Source: CAXRDE01 sp964229355
GTDB taxonomy: Bacteria; Cyanobacteriota; Sericytochromatia; UBA7694
Length of the DNA stretch: 49,328 nt
Direction of reading: 5' to 3'
NCBI GenBank assembly: GCA_964229355.1
Contig: CAXRDE010000008.1
Location: 1 to 49,328 of the forward strand
The number at the start of each line of letters is the position of its first letter. Position 1 is the first letter of the stretch. Under the pieces are notes generated by a model. That model did not search any database, was not told the DNA's origin, and saw only the letters and a list, made by a program, of their open reading frames with translations. Positions 42,801-49,317 of the stretch are shown piece after piece. Made by a program: the position numbers and the translations under genes.

Positions 42801-45800
42801 TTCTCGTGAAAGAGGCTGCTGCGGTACTCCACGGCCGCTTCCAGGTGCTTTTTCTGATCGCTGCTGCTGTGGGGGTGAAAGGTCAGGGCCAGATCAAAGC
42901 GGCTTACGCCCAGATCAAAGGGCTGCGGGCGAACGCTGAGAGGGCCCTCCCAGTCCGGGGTGGCCACTTCGGCATGCAGCGCAAGCACCACTTGCACCAG
43001 CGGGCTCCAATCGGGCCGCCGCTCAGGCTGCAGGGCTTCAATCAGGCTTTCAAAGGCGGTGTGCTGGTGGTCAAAGGCGGCAATCAGGTGTTCGTGAATG
43101 GCCCGGGTAAAGCTTTGCAGCGAATGACCGGTGGCGGACGTGGCGCGCAGGGGCAGCAGGTTTAAAAAGGGGCCCACCACCTCTTGCCATTGCCAGTGGG
43201 GGCGTCCCAGGACAGGGGTGCCCACCACAAAGTCCGATTGGCCACTGGCCCGGTAAAGCAGCACCTGGAAGGCGGCCATTAAGATGCTGAAGAGACTCAC
43301 GCCCCAGTCCTGAGCCAGGGCTTCGAGGGCTTCGACCAGTGGGCTGTGGAGGGTAAAGGTGTAGCGTCGTCCTGCGCTGCTCAGCTGAGGCGGGCGTGCA
43401 AAATCTGTGGGCAGGGCTAAAAAGTGGGGCACCTGGTGGAGCTGCTGAACCCACCACTGCAAATGCCGGGTGCTTTCATCGTCGGGTGTGGCCTGCGGGT
43501 GCTGGCGGGCGTAATCGTAAAAGTCCGGGCTTTGGGGCGTCAGGTGCTCGCCTGCGTATGCCCGGCGCAGGTCGTGGTACAAAATCCGAAAACTGTAGCC
43601 GTCGGCAATCAGGTGGTGCATATCGATGAGGAGGTCGTGGCTCTCGGGACCGCGCTGCCACAGGCTGACCCGAAAGGGCGGGGCGGTGGTGTAGTCAAAG
43701 GGCTGGCGGGCGTGGTCTGCCAACTGTGCCGGAATCTCGGCCTCGGGCAGGGCCGCCGCCGGAAAGTACTGCCATTGCACCGCCTGCGCGACGGTGCGCT
43801 GTTGGGGGGCTTCTCCTCCCTGGGCCTGAAAAATCGTGCGCAGCAGCACGTGGCGCTGACAGAGGGCTTCAAAGGCCTGCTTTAAGCGCTCCACATCGAG
43901 CGGGCCGGTCAGCCGCAGGGCCACGGGAATATGGTAGCTGAGCCCTGGTAGCCATTGGTCCATGAGCCAAAAGCGCAGCTGGGCCGGGGACAGAGGGGCG
44001 GTGTCGTGGTGGGTGTCGTGGTGGGTGTCGCGGCGTGTATCCGGTGCTAGATCCTGGCCGGGTTGCCAGTGGGCCCACACCTGCTCGGCCAGGGTTTCGA
44101 GAGACGGGCCTTGCAAAATGGTGGAAAGGGGCAGGGAAATCTCAAAGGTTTTTTGCAGGCGATGGTATAGCTCCATGCCCACCAGCGAGCCAATGCCCAG
44201 GTGCTTGAGCGGGGTGCTCAGCGAAATCTGATCCACGGGCTGTTGCAGCACTTCGCTCAGTTCCTGCTGCAGCAATTTGGGCAGGGCCTGACGGGCCGCC
44301 GCAGGCGATAAGGCCTGGATCTGGGCCAGGGGTGAAAGCGTTTCAGGGCGCGGCTGCTGCTTTGCCTGAGTCGGGGGCAGGGTGTGTGTCAGGGGATGTG
44401 TCAGGGGATGTGTCAGGGTGCGTGGGGCATGGGCATAGGCCTTAAGATCCCAGGCATAGCTCGGAAAGAAAGGCAGCAGTTCCAGCGGATCGGTGATCTC
44501 GGCATCGTGCAGGGCCGCAGGCAGCTGGTGCAGCGGATCGGTCAGGGGGTCAAACCCACGCTCCCAAAACCAGCCCAGGTGGGCCAAAAGGCTGCGTAAA
44601 GGCGCTTCGGGATCCAGGGCGCTATGGCCCATGATCAGCGGCTGCCCCGCCGGGGTGGTGACCCCCTGCAGATGGGGGCTGAGCAGAGCCTGAGCACTGC
44701 ATTCAAAAAACACTGGCGGCACCGTGCCGGGCTGTTGATCCATGATTTCACACAGGGTGGGGTAGCAGCGCACGGTTTCGCGCACATTGTGCCACCAGTA
44801 ATCGTTGGGCAATTGTTTTTCGGCGCGGGTGCTGACCGTGGACCAGAACTGGGGGCGATTGGGTTGGGGTGTGGACTGTACTTGCGCCATCACGCGTTCA
44901 CTCAGGTCACGCAGGGGCGCTTCAAGGGGACCAATCCAGGGGGTGTGAGAAGGTGCTGTGGCACCGGGAATGCGTCGGGTAAAATGCCCCTGTGCGGTCC
45001 AGTGGGCTTCGGCGGCCTGCAGGGCGTCATCGGGGCCGGCCACCAGTACCCATTGGGGCCCGTTGATGCTGGCCAGGGCCACTTCAGGAAATTGTTCCAG
45101 CTCCAGTGCCTCGGGGGCTGCGGCCACCACCGATAGGCTGCCGGTGCCTATGCGGGTTTGCAGCAGGCGAATGCGCGCGACGAGCAGTTCAGCGGCCTGA
45201 GACAGGGTCAACAGGCCGGCACAGTAAGCGGCGGTGACTTCGCCCATGCTATTGCCCATGACGGCGGTAACCTGAAGGCCTCGTGCCGTATAAAAGCGGT
45301 ACAGCAGCACCTGGGCACAAAAGGTCAGTACCTGCTGCACGTCCTGTGGCATCTCTTGCGCCAGGGTTGCTGTGGCTGCTTCCATCCAGGGATGCAGATC
45401 GATGCCCTGGGCTTCAAAGGCTGCTTGCAGGGCGACAAAGGTGTCGCGCAGCGGCGTAAAGCCGTAAAGGGCCTGTACGCTCTGTATGAGAGCCTGGGGC
45501 TGACCGCCCATGCCCGTAAAGACAAATACCAGCGGCGGTGGGGTGCCGGGTGCCGCTGACAGCGCGCACCCGTGAAGTGGGGGGGCGACCTGTAGGGCCT
45601 CTTGCAACTGCTCGACGCTCTCGGCCACAAAGCTGCGCCGCAGGGGATGGTGGGCCTGTTGGTGGCTCAGGCGCGTGTGCAGGGCCCAGAGTTCCCGTGA
45701 ACCCGCCTGGCTGAGTTGGGTGCTGAGGTAGGCGGCGAGGCGGAACTGTTGGTGCTGTAAGGCCGCTTCGCTGCGGGCCGACAGCGGAAACAGCAGGGGC

Positions 45801-47098
45801 CAGTTTCTTTCGGGTGACGGGGCTTGTGGCTTCTGGGGGCGGGCTGCCCGTTGCAGAATAACGTGGGCATTGCCGCCGCCAAAGCCAAAGGCTGACACGC
45901 CCGCGTAGCGATCTTCGGGGCCCAGGGCATAGGGCGCTTGTAGCAGGTGCAAACCGTAGCGTTCAAAGGGAATTTGCGGATGGGGCGTTGTGCTGTGCCG
46001 TGAAGCGGGCATTTGCCCCTGATACAGGCCCAGAGCCACTTTGATTAAGCCAGCCAGGCCCGCTGCGGCTTCGAGGTGCCCAAGGTTGCCTTTGACGGAG
46101 CCAATGGCACAGTGCTGCTGCTGGGCCTTGCGATACTGGCCAATACTTTGGCTGAGGGCACGGGCTTCAATGGGGTCACCCAGGGGCGTGCCGGTGCCGT
46201 GGGCCTCGATATAGAAGAGGGATTCGGGAGCGATGCGGGCACGCTGTTGGGCGGCGTTGAGTACCTCGCTTTGCCCCTTACCGCTGGGGGCCGTCAGGCC
46301 CTGGGTTTGGCCATCTTGATTGATGGCACTGCCGCGCACATAGGCATAGACCCGATCCATGGGTCGCGCCTTGCGGGTTAAGAGCAGCATGCCCGCCCCC
46401 TCACCGCGCACCATGCCGTTGGCCTCGGCGCTAAAGGGCGCACACTGTCCCGTGGGCGACAGGGCCCCGCTTTCGGCAAAGCCTTGCTGAATCAGGGGCG
46501 ACAGCAGCGCATTGGCTGCGCCCACCAGGGCATGGTCACACTCGCCCCGCTGGAGCGATTCCTGGGCCAAATGCAAGGCCGTCAGCGCCGACGAGCAGGC
46601 GGTGTCCACCACCAGCGAGGGGCCTTTGAGATCGAAATAGTACGAGATGCGGTGGGCCACCACCGAGGCGGCCAGCCCCGTAATGCTGTGCATATCCACC
46701 GATTCAGGCTGCAAATACCACTGGGCATAATCGGCGCTGGATAGGCCCACAAACACGCCCACACGCTGTCCCTTAAGCTGAGCCGGGGTCCAACCCGCGT
46801 CAGCAATGGCCTGCCAGGCCTGCATCAGCAGCCAGCGCTGTTGGGGATCCATGGCGGTGGCCTCAGCGGGGGTTAGCCGAAAAAAGCCGGCATCAAAGTG
46901 CTCCCAATGCTGGATATACCCCGCGGGCAGGGCCTCGCTGTCGGGCCAGCCCCGGTCCTGCGCCACCGACAGACCACTGCCGCCAGATGCGAGCAATTGC
47001 CAATAGGCCTGCAGATCGGGGGCTCCTGGAAAGTGGCAAGACATGCCCACAATAGCAGCAGGGGGTTCAATGGGTTCAACAGGTGGTGCCAGGGCCAT
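36845..47098 (-). CDS. Hybrid polyketide synthase / nonribosomal peptide synthetase (KS-AT-ACP-C-A-PCP-Cy-A-PCP-Ox)
   Basis: A single 3417-residue megasynthase. Key residues: KS Cys168 (DTACSS) with EAHGTGT and KGNLGHLE; AT Ser617 (GNSMGE) and His718; ACP Ser971; C-domain His1162 (MHHLIADG); A1 Asp1698 with a Leu-like code; PCP1 Ser2062; Cy motif His2267, Asp2272, Ser2275 with Thr2477 and Asp2506; A2 Asp2779 with the Cys code; PCP2 Ser3138; SagB/McbC-type oxidoreductase from about 3250 to the end. The predicted intermediate is a polyketide-extended acyl group joined to Leu and a Cys-derived thiazoline, oxidised to thiazole. There is no KR, DH, epimerase, thioesterase or reductase domain. The ATG has an aaagga site. 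No phosphopantetheinyl transferase or export gene is visible. GC content looks higher than in the exported-protein cluster. Confidence 0.93.
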   Translation of the reverse strand: MALAPPVEPIEPPAAIVGMSCHFPGAPDLQAYWQLLASGGSGLSVAQDRGWPDSEALPAGYIQHWEHFDAGFFRLTPAEATAMDPQQRWLLMQAWQAIADAGWTPAQLKGQRVGVFVGLSSADYAQWYLQPESVDMHSITGLAASVVAHRISYYFDLKGPSLVVDTACSSALTALHLAQESLQRGECDHALVGAANALLSPLIQQGFAESGALSPTGQCAPFSAEANGMVRGEGAGMLLLTRKARPMDRVYAYVRGSAINQDGQTQGLTAPSGKGQSEVLNAAQQRARIAPESLFYIEAHGTGTPLGDPIEARALSQSIGQYRKAQQQHCAIGSVKGNLGHLEAAAGLAGLIKVALGLYQGQMPASRHSTTPHPQIPFERYGLHLLQAPYALGPEDRYAGVSAFGFGGGNAHVILQRAARPQKPQAPSPERNWPLLFPLSARSEAALQHQQFRLAAYLSTQLSQAGSRELWALHTRLSHQQAHHPLRRSFVAESVEQLQEALQVAPPLHGCALSAAPGTPPPLVFVFTGMGGQPQALIQSVQALYGFTPLRDTFVALQAAFEAQGIDLHPWMEAATATLAQEMPQDVQQVLTFCAQVLLYRFYTARGLQVTAVMGNSMGEVTAAYCAGLLTLSQAAELLVARIRLLQTRIGTGSLSVVAAAPEALELEQFPEVALASINGPQWVLVAGPDDALQAAEAHWTAQGHFTRRIPGATAPSHTPWIGPLEAPLRDLSERVMAQVQSTPQPNRPQFWSTVSTRAEKQLPNDYWWHNVRETVRCYPTLCEIMDQQPGTVPPVFFECSAQALLSPHLQGVTTPAGQPLIMGHSALDPEAPLRSLLAHLGWFWERGFDPLTDPLHQLPAALHDAEITDPLELLPFFPSYAWDLKAYAHAPRTLTHPLTHPLTHTLPPTQAKQQPRPETLSPLAQIQALSPAAARQALPKLLQQELSEVLQQPVDQISLSTPLKHLGIGSLVGMELYHRLQKTFEISLPLSTILQGPSLETLAEQVWAHWQPGQDLAPDTRRDTHHDTHHDTAPLSPAQLRFWLMDQWLPGLSYHIPVALRLTGPLDVERLKQAFEALCQRHVLLRTIFQAQGGEAPQQRTVAQAVQWQYFPAAALPEAEIPAQLADHARQPFDYTTAPPFRVSLWQRGPESHDLLIDMHHLIADGYSFRILYHDLRRAYAGEHLTPQSPDFYDYARQHPQATPDDESTRHLQWWVQQLHQVPHFLALPTDFARPPQLSSAGRRYTFTLHSPLVEALEALAQDWGVSLFSILMAAFQVLLYRASGQSDFVVGTPVLGRPHWQWQEVVGPFLNLLPLRATSATGHSLQSFTRAIHEHLIAAFDHQHTAFESLIEALQPERRPDWSPLVQVVLALHAEVATPDWEGPLSVRPQPFDLGVSRFDLALTFHPHSSSDQKKHLEAAVEYRSSLFHENTIRAYMTAFTHLLHQWTEAAEPDLAEQSVHRLCLQADPQKFLKPQSLAPQGVEPTSAPPARPWKLWHALEARAQQQPEHLILSGVVEQMNVPLSVQLSARELWQRAQRLAQFLQGEQLVATALPVGPDLIIAWLGISLAGAAYSPLPAEQSAALRQSQLAALQPTGLLSLAHPTHPTTTRTVPEGIFFASLTYEAYKTEDTTTDTTHAEVEDLAYVMLTSGTTGQPKPVQVLHRNLQGLMAWHHARYFDPHDTVVVAQWANPIFDAASWEIWSVLTSAHPEVHLHCLPEATRRDPQALDTALRQVQASHCFIASDFLHHCFAQWQQPAPSLRVLLTGGSVLRQSLPPHWHKGLQLHLHYGPTESTVVTSVVQVHGPEDLHLGEPLPGQKMYLLDPQQQPLPRGFHGQLALAGPLLAQGYRHLPEQTQAAFVALPTAAHERVYLTGDRVHARSDGDHPQLEYTGRLDRQVKVRGMRIEAAAVEKALCQLPEVAQAHVALTPQGKWVAWLVPQASKAATLGIAALASVATQVLSPAQRQQLAPHLSPAFYPDLCQWVAQFPLTPQGKIDGSALQKLLQTLPQEAPPTPLSTETPAAALTDIEALLAHCWQAVLGPQKLQTDSRFFALGGHSLSALELQHTLQTAIGHPLALHVLFRSDRFQDMVDVLQQSQWNDAAASQSTNTETVHALPPLNPEDYAHHAGQPFALTPVQQAYWIGQQTGLSDSVPAQAYLELRYTPALSLPRLQEALQHLIIRHPMLRMTLRADGRQQYREVAEIAQNDFADYLSYHDWRGLDTNAQESAHTALRQQLQQERPHFLRVAVVQTPEQVLLCLCIHALVADAISLVRLSEELERFYHEGPQAKPPLDLRFDHWQHYLAAHRHHPKVQADRQWWLARLAQIAPPPVLPEKPVVADEKIVYARKGGSLSRPQWERLQALARRHSVTPTCLLLSVFAACLGRWSQRQAMTLNLTTFSRPPVHPQMQDIVGDFTQLSLVSLTPQQDFWAQTQALQHTLLEVLAHGSFSGIEVMRALREAGQEAAFPVVFTSALGYGEATIPLQGEWVYSQTQTPQVSLDHQVMVHQGCLHYDWDYPEQRFDAAFIQTLFDTWESALHELLDIESLPQSICPWPVPAAAPVFAAGNPHGDLLVPFLEQCLEHPERLAVASVSERLSYFELWQRAHVLSTQLSAFFADQPTAPRRVALYMPAGWEQVVGVLATLMADACYIPLNSEWPRLRCEAILAQAECPLVLCHPTSVLKTESSYTCWTLTAERVTSPIPSHAALQQQWQQRQQQRPSDPVYLIFTSGSTGTPKGVVTHHAAVSNTLQAVNARLGLQPADRVLGLADLSFDLSVYDIFGALWAGAAVVYPDPAQQREPAHWWQRCQHEGVSVWNSVPAHMEMLCQWAEGQSDLLPLTALRTVLLSGDWIPVTLPARIQPLSSQPLTCLSLGGATEGAIWSIWHEIQSEDAQKASIPYGTAMPAQGVYVLDPWLADMPPFAPGELYLAGAGVAAGYLNQPDLTARHFSRHPQTGEALYRTGDLGYRNAGGEIIFLGREDQQVKIKGYRVELSEITHCAQQCEGVLQALALYHEKTLRLYWQPRRDEPSALHIEQALSHHLSTHLPRYMQPDCYISVSVWPLTANGKIHRQALLDQNPVLPDTPELLPPLSALQEQWVQQLRTAIATVLDWPPEKQAALQADTDLLSLGIHSLEMVQLSQHFQQTFGKAPGVGELLRLRTLRALAADYARQDSVHKSVQEPTDPAAHGTVTARPSQRVQLSDHPLTGTFGDPQTWGSHQDFAPAGPGREAFSQLLSSLRVYERHSAFASTPQRAYASAGGYYGVQVYLHLRQDCDPELRAGLWRYVPQAHALEAVTLGAHWPYPGILPQAWTGQATFGLYLWADLEPLRASYGSDARSYALLEAGAMTQLLRQAAGEHLGLCLLGQNDPHAFAAFWPAANAPEAPWLISMLGGQRAIETQPEEAAWEEWVI
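36870..40710 (-). other. NRPS module 2: Cy-A(Cys)-PCP-Ox
   Basis: The cyclization domain (about 2130-2545) starts LTPVQQAYWIGQQTGL, as Cy domains do, but its core reads H-x4-D-x2-S rather than D-x4-D-x2-S. The adenylation domain (about 2575-3060) reads D-L-Y-N-L-S-L-I-W-K, the exact cysteine code. After the carrier (Ser3138) the C-terminal domain (about 3240-3417) shows SagB/McbC oxidase features (RAYASAGGYYGVQVY, GLWRYVP, LLEAGAMTQLLRQAAGEHLG). It predicts thiazoline formation then oxidation to thiazole. Confidence 0.82.
40810..43950 (-). other. NRPS module 1: C-A(Leu-like)-PCP
   Basis: The condensation domain has an intact HHxxxDG and an LPTDFARPP motif of the LCL type (residues about 1050-1470). 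The adenylation domain (about 1510-1985) has core motifs LTSGTTGQPKP and YGPTE. The residues at the ten pocket positions, aligned by hand to GrsA, read D-A-W-F-L-G-H-V-V-K; the known leucine code is D-A-W-F-L-G-N-V-V-K. The carrier serine is in GGHSL. Confidence 0.75.
44001..44036. repeat. 12-bp tandem repeat in the ACP-C linker of the megasynthase
   Basis: The unit gtgtcgtggtgg occurs three times, the last copy diverged, and encodes the Asp-Thr-His-His linker repeats (DTHHDTHHDT) between ACP and C domains. Confidence 0.85.
44080..47068 (-). other. PKS module: KS-AT-ACP
   Basis: The ketosynthase covers about residues 11-425, the acyltransferase about 530-830 and the acyl carrier about 930-1005. 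All KS catalytic residues are present. The AT elbow reads GNSMG instead of the usual GHSxG, and the specificity position reads APSH, neither the malonyl HAFH nor the methylmalonyl YASH type, so the extender is unclear. There is no reductive domain, so the keto group should stay. Because the protein opens with a KS and has no loading domain, the starter acyl group must come from elsewhere. Confidence 0.85.
44387..44418. repeat. 12-bp tandem repeat in the AT-ACP linker of the megasynthase
   Basis: The unit tgtcaggggatg occurs almost three times and encodes Leu-Thr-His-Pro linker repeats (LTHPLTHPLTH). Copy number could change by slippage without a frameshift. Confidence 0.85.
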
Positions 47099-47134
47099 GC
47101 TTCGATATCCTTTGCTCGCTGGATGATGGCTTAT

Positions 47135-47140
47135 ATTATA
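47135..47140 (-). promoter_or_regulatory. -10 box of the megasynthase gene
   Basis: A perfect TATAAT on the minus strand lies 36 bases before the ATG at 47098, giving a leader of about 30 bases. No convincing -35 is seen, so this may be an activator-dependent promoter. Confidence 0.45.
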
Positions 47141-47213
47141 CCTGCTGTGTTACGGGTTGAGGGGTTGGCGTACAGACTCAGCGTCTCGCCAAAGGAAGGG
47201 GACGAATTTACCT

Positions 47214-47678
47214 TTAAAGTTTGAACATTTCCTGAAGGCAGTCACACACTTTTTCCTGCGCATCTTTCGGCAAGTTCCCCAGCTTCTGGGTCAGCCTTGA
47301 CTTATCAACGGCGCGCATCTGGTCCAGGCGTACGAATCCTTGCTTATTTTGGAAAGTGCAGCGTACACGACACGGAAAATCAAATCCTTTGGTTGTCATG
47401 GGAGCTACAATTACTGTCGCCAGAGCTGACATTTCATCGGGGGAGACAATGACGCAAGGCCGCGTTTTATTGCTTTCCCGCCCAGGGGTAGGCTCCAGTA
47501 AGGTTATTTGAATCTGTTCTGCCCAACCTGACCGGGCTTTACTGAGGGGCCGAATGATCAGACCTCCCCCTTCTAGCACTTCAATGCTCAACTCTTTTCC
47601 CTCAAGCATTCCTTGTTCAATGAGTGGCTTGGGGATACGCAGTCCTTGAGAATTTCCGATCCGAATGAGTTGTGCCAT
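47214..47678 (-). CDS. MazE-like antitoxin fused to MazF-like toxin in one ORF
   Basis: The 154-residue protein begins as an AbrB/MazE-type DNA-binding domain (residues 1-55: LIRIGNSQGLRIPKPLIEQ, LIIRPLSKARSGWAEQI). It continues without a stop into a MazF/PemK-type endoribonuclease (about 57-154: GRESNKTRPCVIVSPDEMS, TVIVAPMTTKGFDFPCRV, GFVRLDQMRAVDKSRL). The usual MazE C-terminal tail, which neutralises the toxin, is missing, as is the opening strand of MazF (RGEIWLVDLDPT type). So it reads as one in-frame join of truncated halves. The toxin core residue Arg in KTRP is kept. The start has a gaggag ribosome site. It lies 115 bases upstream of the megasynthase gene, same strand. Confidence 0.85.
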   Translation of the reverse strand: MAQLIRIGNSQGLRIPKPLIEQGMLEGKELSIEVLEGGGLIIRPLSKARSGWAEQIQITLLEPTPGRESNKTRPCVIVSPDEMSALATVIVAPMTTKGFDFPCRVRCTFQNKQGFVRLDQMRAVDKSRLTQKLGNLPKDAQEKVCDCLQEMFKL

Positions 47679-47697
47679 CTGAGGTCTCCTCTTGTAA

Positions 47698-47829
47698 CTA
47701 CATTGTTATTACATTATGTTTGAAAAGAGGAGTCAATCCATTTTGAACGTTATCTCTTTTCGGGTAAGGGCAGTCATCAAAGCCCATTCTATAAATGCTT
47801 TCCATTTCCTTGTGTGTGGGCTTACGCAA
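47698..47829 (-). CDS. Small ORF resembling a GNAT acetyltransferase N-terminus, probable remnant
   Basis: The 43-residue ORF starts at TTG with an aagagg site 7 bases upstream. Its first 18 residues (RKPTHKEMESIYRMGFD) match the opening beta1-alpha1 pattern of GNAT acetyltransferases (IRKAT-x-x-D-x-x-x-IY-x-MGFD). The rest (DDCPYPKRDNVQNGL...) does not continue the fold, and the ORF ends 19 bases before the MazE-MazF start. It is more likely a broken gene than a working small protein, but the start signals are good. The remainder of the gap (47830-47993) shows nothing recognisable. Confidence 0.35.
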   Translation of the reverse strand: MRKPTHKEMESIYRMGFDDCPYPKRDNVQNGLTPLFKHNVITM

Positions 47830-47993
47830 TTTTAGACCTCTTTCTCATTTGATGGATGCTTGCGGGGGCACCGACTCAGTCTGGAGCAGACAGCGATTCG
47901 AATTTCTCAACGTCGACTTTCGAGGCCAATCTACCTTCAAAGTTTGCGTTGTTGAATAGCGAATGCTAAGCATGTGGGCGTAACGGATGTCCT

Positions 47994-48989
47994 TCAGCTC
48001 AGTCTAAATTGCACCCAGATCGGCCAGTGGTCAGACCCCAGTGAGCGGGGGCGCTGCCAGTCCAGAATTTGAATATCCGGGGTGTGTAGCACGTGATCGA
48101 TGGGGAGTTGGATCAACGGCAATAGCCCCCACAATCGGCTCCTCTGGGTTTGATACCCCCAGGGAGAAAAAAAGAGGGGCCAGGTTCCCCAGACGCCGTG
48201 ACCGATTTGACTGTCCTGTAACGGCGTGTGGGCCGTCAGGGCGCGAAAATGCGCCGACCAGGGCGTGGTATTGAAATCGCCCACAATGAGAACGGGTTCT
48301 GTGGGGCTTGCAAAACGTTGCTGCCACGCTGCAAAGTGTGCCTGTTGGGCGGCAAAATAGCGTTCGCCGATGGGGGTCGGGGGATGGGCCACCACCAGAT
48401 GTACGCGCTGTGGCCCGATGTCCAGGGTGGTATGTAACTGAGCCCCATTGGCCACTGCACCAAGCCCCACAAACGTCACCTGAGAATCCAGTACGGGGTA
48501 TTTGCTGTACACGCCCACATGGGACTGGCCCGTCCAACGGTGAGGATAGCTTTTGAGAACGGGCTGACCTTCAAGCTGTTGGCGCAAAGCCTCGGTGTAT
48601 TCCATGAGCACCACAATCTCAGGCTGGGTCTGCTGAATCCGTTGGGCCACCTGCTCGATTTGACGATTGTGAGCAAACAGATTGGCATGGAGCAGTGTGA
48701 AGGTCTTTTGTGTTGTGGCGTCTGTGCGCGGTCGTGGCCAAAGATAAGGCAGTGTCACCCAGAGGCTGGGGGCCAGCGCCAATAGCCCCATCACCCCCGC
48801 TACGCTTTGATGGCGAACATGACGTGGCCTTAGCGCCAGGGCCCACAGGGTTAAACACAAACTTAAACCCAGGTACTGCACCTGAAAATGAGCCCATAAA
48901 GCCCATTGCCAATGGCCCCAGGGGTAAAGACTCAGCCAAACGATCAGGGCATGTAGACCCAATAAAACCAAAATGCAGCGCTTGAACAT
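47994..48989 (-). CDS. Endonuclease/exonuclease/phosphatase-family protein with N-terminal membrane helices
   Basis: The 331-residue protein has three membrane helices in the first 85 residues and then an EEP domain: LLHANLFAHNRQ, IVVLMEYT (metal-binding Glu), VVAHPPTP, LIVGDFNTTPWS (catalytic Asp and Asn), PIDHVLHT and LGSDHWPI (catalytic Asp-His). Family members of this shape cut phosphodiesters of lipids or nucleic acids outside the membrane; the substrate is not evident. I start at the ATG at 48989, the first residue before the first membrane helix. An in-frame ATG at 49025 lies upstream of the -10 box at 48996-49001. Confidence 0.88.
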   Translation of the reverse strand: MFKRCILVLLGLHALIVWLSLYPWGHWQWALWAHFQVQYLGLSLCLTLWALALRPRHVRHQSVAGVMGLLALAPSLWVTLPYLWPRPRTDATTQKTFTLLHANLFAHNRQIEQVAQRIQQTQPEIVVLMEYTEALRQQLEGQPVLKSYPHRWTGQSHVGVYSKYPVLDSQVTFVGLGAVANGAQLHTTLDIGPQRVHLVVAHPPTPIGERYFAAQQAHFAAWQQRFASPTEPVLIVGDFNTTPWSAHFRALTAHTPLQDSQIGHGVWGTWPLFFSPWGYQTQRSRLWGLLPLIQLPIDHVLHTPDIQILDWQRPRSLGSDHWPIWVQFRLS

Positions 48990-48995
48990 GATTGT

Positions 48996-49001
48996 ATTAT
49001 A
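48996..49001 (-). promoter_or_regulatory. -10 box placed for a leaderless mRNA
   Basis: A perfect TATAAT ends 6 bases before the ATG at 48989 on the minus strand, so the predicted start of transcription is the A of that ATG. No ribosome site is visible before it. Confidence 0.45.
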
Positions 49002-49031
49002 GTTTGTGGTGTCGAAGAAAAGCATTTATGC

Positions 49032-49160
49032 CTAACGTTGCAAATGAGTAAATGCTCTATCTTTGCTAACGACAGTAAGGTTTTTGACTTGTGCTTGTGA
49101 GATGATTAGACGGTCGAAAGGGGCTCGTCGAAATCTTCTGACATCCATACTTTTCCATCT
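49032..49160 (-). pseudogene. C-terminal remnant of a PIN-domain (VapC-type) toxin
   Basis: The last 40 residues read DVRRFRRAPFDRLIISQAQ then LTVVSKDRAFTHLQ, the C-terminal PIN-domain pattern (H-x-x-PFDR-x-x-x-AQA ... LVT-x-D-x-x-F) with two of its acidic residues. The expected N-terminal half with the first catalytic Asp is absent: upstream in this frame there is only unrelated sequence that runs into a terminator. It is most likely a decayed vapC. The 5' border of the remnant is approximate. Confidence 0.6.
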
Positions 49161-49274
49161 AGTACACCAAAGGGCCGTTAAAATCAACAACCTGATTTTG
49201 CTTGTCAGCGACAATGCTAAGTTAGACGAAAGCGTCAGAAAAAAGTAGACACTTTTGGCAGACAAGAAGCCATA

Positions 49275-49317
49275 GAAAAAGAGAGCCCCCACAAACACGA
49301 ATCTGACAGGGCTCTCT
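49275..49317 (-). terminator. Rho-independent terminator of a gene beyond the right edge
   Basis: On the minus strand, agagagccc (49317-49309) pairs with gggctctct (49288-49280), with a 20-base loop, followed by TTTTT. It ends a minus-strand transcript that comes from outside the window. It also shows that the PIN remnant is not read from that transcript. Confidence 0.75.

Noticed and set aside
44001..44418. Tandem 12-bp repeats as a CRISPR array
   Set aside because: Units are directly adjacent without spacers and lie in frame in a coding region.
49161..49298. Upstream part of the PIN-domain frame as coding
   Set aside because: It runs through a terminator hairpin and does not resemble the N-terminal half of a PIN domain.
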